A stretch of 64,000 bases of DNA from Sphingomonas naphthae (GTDB lineage Bacteria > Pseudomonadota > Alphaproteobacteria > Sphingomonadales > Sphingomonadaceae): assembly GCF_028607085.1 (NCBI RefSeq), contig NZ_CP117411.1, forward strand, positions 930,001 through 994,000. The letters run 5' to 3'. Both the position numbers and the translations under genes were made by a program. The notes below the pieces were generated by a model, which had not been told where the DNA came from, made no database searches, and saw nothing but the letters and a program-made list of their open reading frames with translations. This document shows, one piece after another, positions 61,749 to 64,000 of the stretch; within the stretch, counting starts at the first letter, position 1, and each line of letters begins with the position of its first letter.

Positions 61749-62603
61749 TCATTCGGGGCGGACGACATTCTCGATCATGCCGATCCCGTCGATTTCCACC
61801 CGCACGACATCGCCCGCCGCCAGCCAGCGCTGCGGCCGCATCGCCGAGCCGATCCCGCCCGGCGTGCCGGTGAAGATAACATCGCCGGGCTCCAGCGTCA
61901 TCGCCTGCGAGAGATGCACGATCTGGTCGTAGCAATCGTAGATCAGATAGCGGGTGTTGGACGCTTGCCGCTGCTCGCCATTGACGAGGGTACGGATGCC
62001 CAGTGCGTGCGGATCGAGGACGTCGCTGGTGACGATCCAGGGGCCGAAGGGCGCGTGGGTGTCGAACGACTTGCCGAGGGTGAATTGCGATGTCTTGAAC
62101 TGCCAGTCGCGCACGGTCACGTCATTGCCGCAGCAGAAACCGAAGATCGCGGCCTTCGCCTCCTCCCGGGTAGCATGGCGGATGCGCCGCCCGACCACGA
62201 AGACCAGCTCGCCCTCATAATCCAGTGCCGACGAGACTTCCGGCAACTGGAGCGCACCATAGGGATCATTGACGCTGGTCGCCTGCTTGGAGAACCAGAG
62301 CTGCTCCTTGGGCGCCTCAATAGTCGCTTCGGCGACATGGTCGGCATAGTTCAGGCCGATGCCCATGATCTTGCCGGGGCGCGGCACCGGGGCATGGAGA
62401 ATGACATCCTCCAACTGATGGGTCGGCGCGCGATAGGTCAGCGCCTCCACCGCCGCCTGCCAGTCTGGCCACTCGGCGATCAGGTCAATCATCGTGGCGG
62501 GCGCATCGGGCAGCTCCGACAAAGCGATGACGCCCGCATCGGTGACGATGCCAAGTCGCGGGCGCCCGTCTGCCTTCGCCGAAAAGGTCGCAAGCCGCAT
62601 CAT
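61749..62603 (-). CDS. fumarylacetoacetate hydrolase (FAH) family protein
   Basis: The 284-residue product is a second FAH-domain enzyme: IMGIGLNYADHVAEA near residue 78, LDYEGELVFVVGRRI near 127 with the metal-binding Glu pair, GNDVTVRDWQFKTSQFTLGKSFD near 157, and VIFTGTPGGIGSA near 243. It is upstream of nothing else on its strand after catC but is co-oriented with catC and catB, 25 bases behind catC. Acylpyruvase, isomerase or 2-oxo-acid enol decarboxylase activities are all possible. It is not a standard member of the catechol branch. Confidence 0.88.
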   Translation of the reverse strand: MMRLATFSAKADGRPRLGIVTDAGVIALSELPDAPATMIDLIAEWPDWQAAVEALTYRAPTHQLEDVILHAPVPRPGKIMGIGLNYADHVAEATIEAPKEQLWFSKQATSVNDPYGALQLPEVSSALDYEGELVFVVGRRIRHATREEAKAAIFGFCCGNDVTVRDWQFKTSQFTLGKSFDTHAPFGPWIVTSDVLDPHALGIRTLVNGEQRQASNTRYLIYDCYDQIVHLSQAMTLEPGDVIFTGTPGGIGSAMRPQRWLAAGDVVRVEIDGIGMIENVVRPE

Positions 62604-62628
62604 CCTCTCCTGTCGTGTAATCTGCTGG

Positions 62629-62919
62629 TCAGCGGTCGTCCGGGCGGATCGACGAGGGGTGGCGACAGAGAGGCGTGACCTCGATCGCCATGTAGGGAAA
62701 CAGCGGAAGACCCATCAATATGTCGTGCAACTCGCCATTGTCCGCGACATCGAAGATGCTGACGTTCCGGTAGCGCCCCGCCACCCGCCAGATGTGCCGC
62801 CATGTGCCGGCCGCCATAAGGTCCGCGCACCGCTGTTTCTCGCTCGCCTTGAGGCGTTCGATCGTGGCCGGGTCGGCGTCGAGCGGGATGCGGACGTCCA
62901 TCGTCACCTGAAACAGCAT
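62629..62919 (-). CDS. catC: muconolactone delta-isomerase
   Basis: The 96-residue product has the length and sequence of CatC: LFQVTMDVRIPLDADPAT at the start, HIWRVAGRYRNVSIFDV near residue 47 and LPLFPYMAIEVTPLCRHPSS near the end. CatC turns muconolactone into beta-ketoadipate enol-lactone as the next step after CatB. ATG 62919 lies 2 bases after the CatB stop, so the two are co-translated. Confidence 0.95.
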   Translation of the reverse strand: MLFQVTMDVRIPLDADPATIERLKASEKQRCADLMAAGTWRHIWRVAGRYRNVSIFDVADNGELHDILMGLPLFPYMAIEVTPLCRHPSSIRPDDR

Positions 62920-62921
62920 GG

Positions 62922-64000
62922 CTAGGCTCCCACGGCCTGATCGACGAACAGCCGCGCGGGGCGGTCGCGCCGCAGGGTCGAGACGGCATCCTCGTCGAGA
63001 TCGATGCCCAGCCCCGGCCCGGCCGGCACGCCGAGAGAGAAATCCGAATAGTCCAGCGGCTGTTGCAGAATCTCGGTGGTCAGCAGGAGGGGGCCGAACA
63101 ATTCGGTGCCCCAGTCCAGCTTCGGGAAGGTGACAAAGGCATGGGCCGAGGCGATCGAGCCGATGCCGGCCTCCAGCATCGTGCCGCCATAGACGCCGAT
63201 GCCCGACACGTCGGCGATGGTCTGCACCTGTTGCGCGGCACGGAGCCCGCCGGACTGCTCGATCTTGATGGCGAACACGTCGCAGGCGGCATGGCTGGAA
63301 TGGACGTGCGCGGAGGCCGGGCCGGTCAGGCCCTCGTCCGCCATGATCGGGATCGCCGCCGCCGCGCGCAAACGCGCCATTCCGGCCACGTTGGAGCCCG
63401 CGATCGGCTGCTCGACCAGATCGCAGCCGACATCGGCGAGCATGGCGATCCCCCGGCGCGCCTCCACCTCGTTCCACGCCATGTTGACGTCAACCCGCAC
63501 CGACGCTTTCGTGCCGAGCGCTCGCTTGATCGCCCCGACATGCGCGACGTCTTCGGCTATGCTCCGCTTGCCGATCTTCAGCTTGAAGCAATCGTGGCGC
63601 CGCCGGGCGAGCATGTCCTCGGCTTCGGTGATGTCCTGCGCGGTATCGCCGCTGGCCAGGGTCCACAGCACCGGCAGCCGATCCCTCACCCGCCCGCCGA
63701 GCAACTCGCTGACCGGCAGCCCGGTGCGCCGGCCGAGGGCGTCGAACAGGGCCGTTTCGATGGCGCATTTGGCGAAGCGGTTGCCGACCACGGCCCGCGC
63801 CAGCCGCTGCATCGCCGCACCTGGCCTGTCCGCGTCCGTGCCCAGGATCAGCGGCGCGAGATAGGTATCGATCGCCAGCTTGATGCCTTCGGGGCTTTCC
63901 TCGCCATAGGCGAGCCCGGCGATGGTAGTGGCTTCGCCGATCCCAACGCTTCCGTCCGAGCAGTGAAGCCGCACGATGCAGAGCGTCTGATGGCGCATCG
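62922..64000 (-). CDS. catB: muconate cycloisomerase, partial (start beyond window)
   Basis: About 359 residues of an enolase-superfamily cycloisomerase are visible: KLKIGK with the catalytic Lys pair, metal ligands Asp in RVDVNMAW, Glu in LVEQPI and Asp in IMADEGL, then the second Lys in FAIKIEQSGG. The N-terminal strand region is cut by the window end at 64000, where sequence still reads as coding. CatB lactonises cis,cis-muconate, the product of catechol ortho-cleavage; the CatC gene right after it confirms the assignment. No catechol 1,2-dioxygenase gene is visible. Confidence 0.93.
   Translation of the reverse strand, partial: MRHQTLCIVRLHCSDGSVGIGEATTIAGLAYGEESPEGIKLAIDTYLAPLILGTDADRPGAAMQRLARAVVGNRFAKCAIETALFDALGRRTGLPVSELLGGRVRDRLPVLWTLASGDTAQDITEAEDMLARRRHDCFKLKIGKRSIAEDVAHVGAIKRALGTKASVRVDVNMAWNEVEARRGIAMLADVGCDLVEQPIAGSNVAGMARLRAAAAIPIMADEGLTGPASAHVHSSHAACDVFAIKIEQSGGLRAAQQVQTIADVSGIGVYGGTMLEAGIGSIASAHAFVTFPKLDWGTELFGPLLLTTEILQQPLDYSDFSLGVPAGPGLGIDLDEDAVSTLRRDRPARLFVDQAVGA

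Noticed and set aside
1-64000. CRISPR arrays, tRNA or rRNA genes, replication origin
   Set aside because: Reading both strands revealed no regular direct-repeat/spacer array, no tRNA cloverleaf-like segment and no DnaA-box or iteron cluster.

Overview
The window reads as chromosome (or large replicon) of a high-GC alphaproteobacterium, most likely a sphingomonad. This is an inference from the gene repertoire, not from a marker gene. The signs are three large TonB-dependent receptors, many short-chain dehydrogenases, and a sigma-F/NrsF/bufferin locus whose promoters match the Caulobacter sigma-F consensus exactly. No rRNA, tRNA or CRISPR array was seen.

Left catabolic block (1-21.55 kb). In order it holds: a partial 2-oxoglutarate oxygenase; two alpha/beta hydrolases around a DUF1330 gene; a flavin reductase and a two-cupin protein; two luciferase-like flavin monooxygenases with a LuxR-type regulator between them; a tightly coupled SDR / GMC oxidoreductase / SBF-type transporter run; an aromatic-acid-type MFS transporter with an SDR, a hydrolase, a TonB receptor, another SDR and a class II aldolase; a GntR regulator; an FAH-family hydrolase; and a BoxR/BzdR-type regulator (XRE domain fused to a shikimate-kinase-like domain). 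TGCA-N6-TGCA/TACA boxes lie before the regulator and before the MFS gene. The block ends in a 5'-truncated E2 acyltransferase gene.

Central block (about 22.1-41.15 kb). It is bracketed by the C-terminal and N-terminal pieces of an IS6-type transposase, both on the minus strand and not overlapping in protein sequence, as if one IS6 copy had been split by about 19 kb. Inside are (a) a metal-buffering RiPP (bufferin) locus: bufA1-doxX-ferritin-like-KASIII-ABC on the minus strand, and sigF-nrsF then bufA2-bufB-bufC-cytochrome P460 on the plus strand, with three perfect GTAACC-N16-CGAA promoters; (b) an IS630-type element that interrupts the P460 gene at a TA, and an IS407-group IS3 element with a 4-bp GATC duplication; (c) a run of ion-transport genes (SLC13-like, MscS, permease, DUF389, CPA1 antiporter, DUF2254) with 4-bp overlaps, and a divergent K+ channel. 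A tyrosine-recombinase C-terminus sits at the right junction.

Right catabolic block (41.3-64 kb). It carries a family III CoA-transferase; two paralogous serine-hydrolase/MFS pairs; an SDR; a VOC protein; two TonB receptors; a thiamine-diphosphate enzyme followed by two aldehyde dehydrogenases and an MFS; a PcaR-like IclR regulator with repeated CGC-WWT-GCG sites; a cupin; an SDR; an FAH-family enzyme; and catC-catB at the edge. The last two place the lower end of the pathway in the catechol branch of the beta-ketoadipate route. Taken together the two catabolic blocks look like an aromatic or alicyclic degradation island interrupted by a metal and ion homeostasis segment. The actual growth substrate cannot be read from the sequence.
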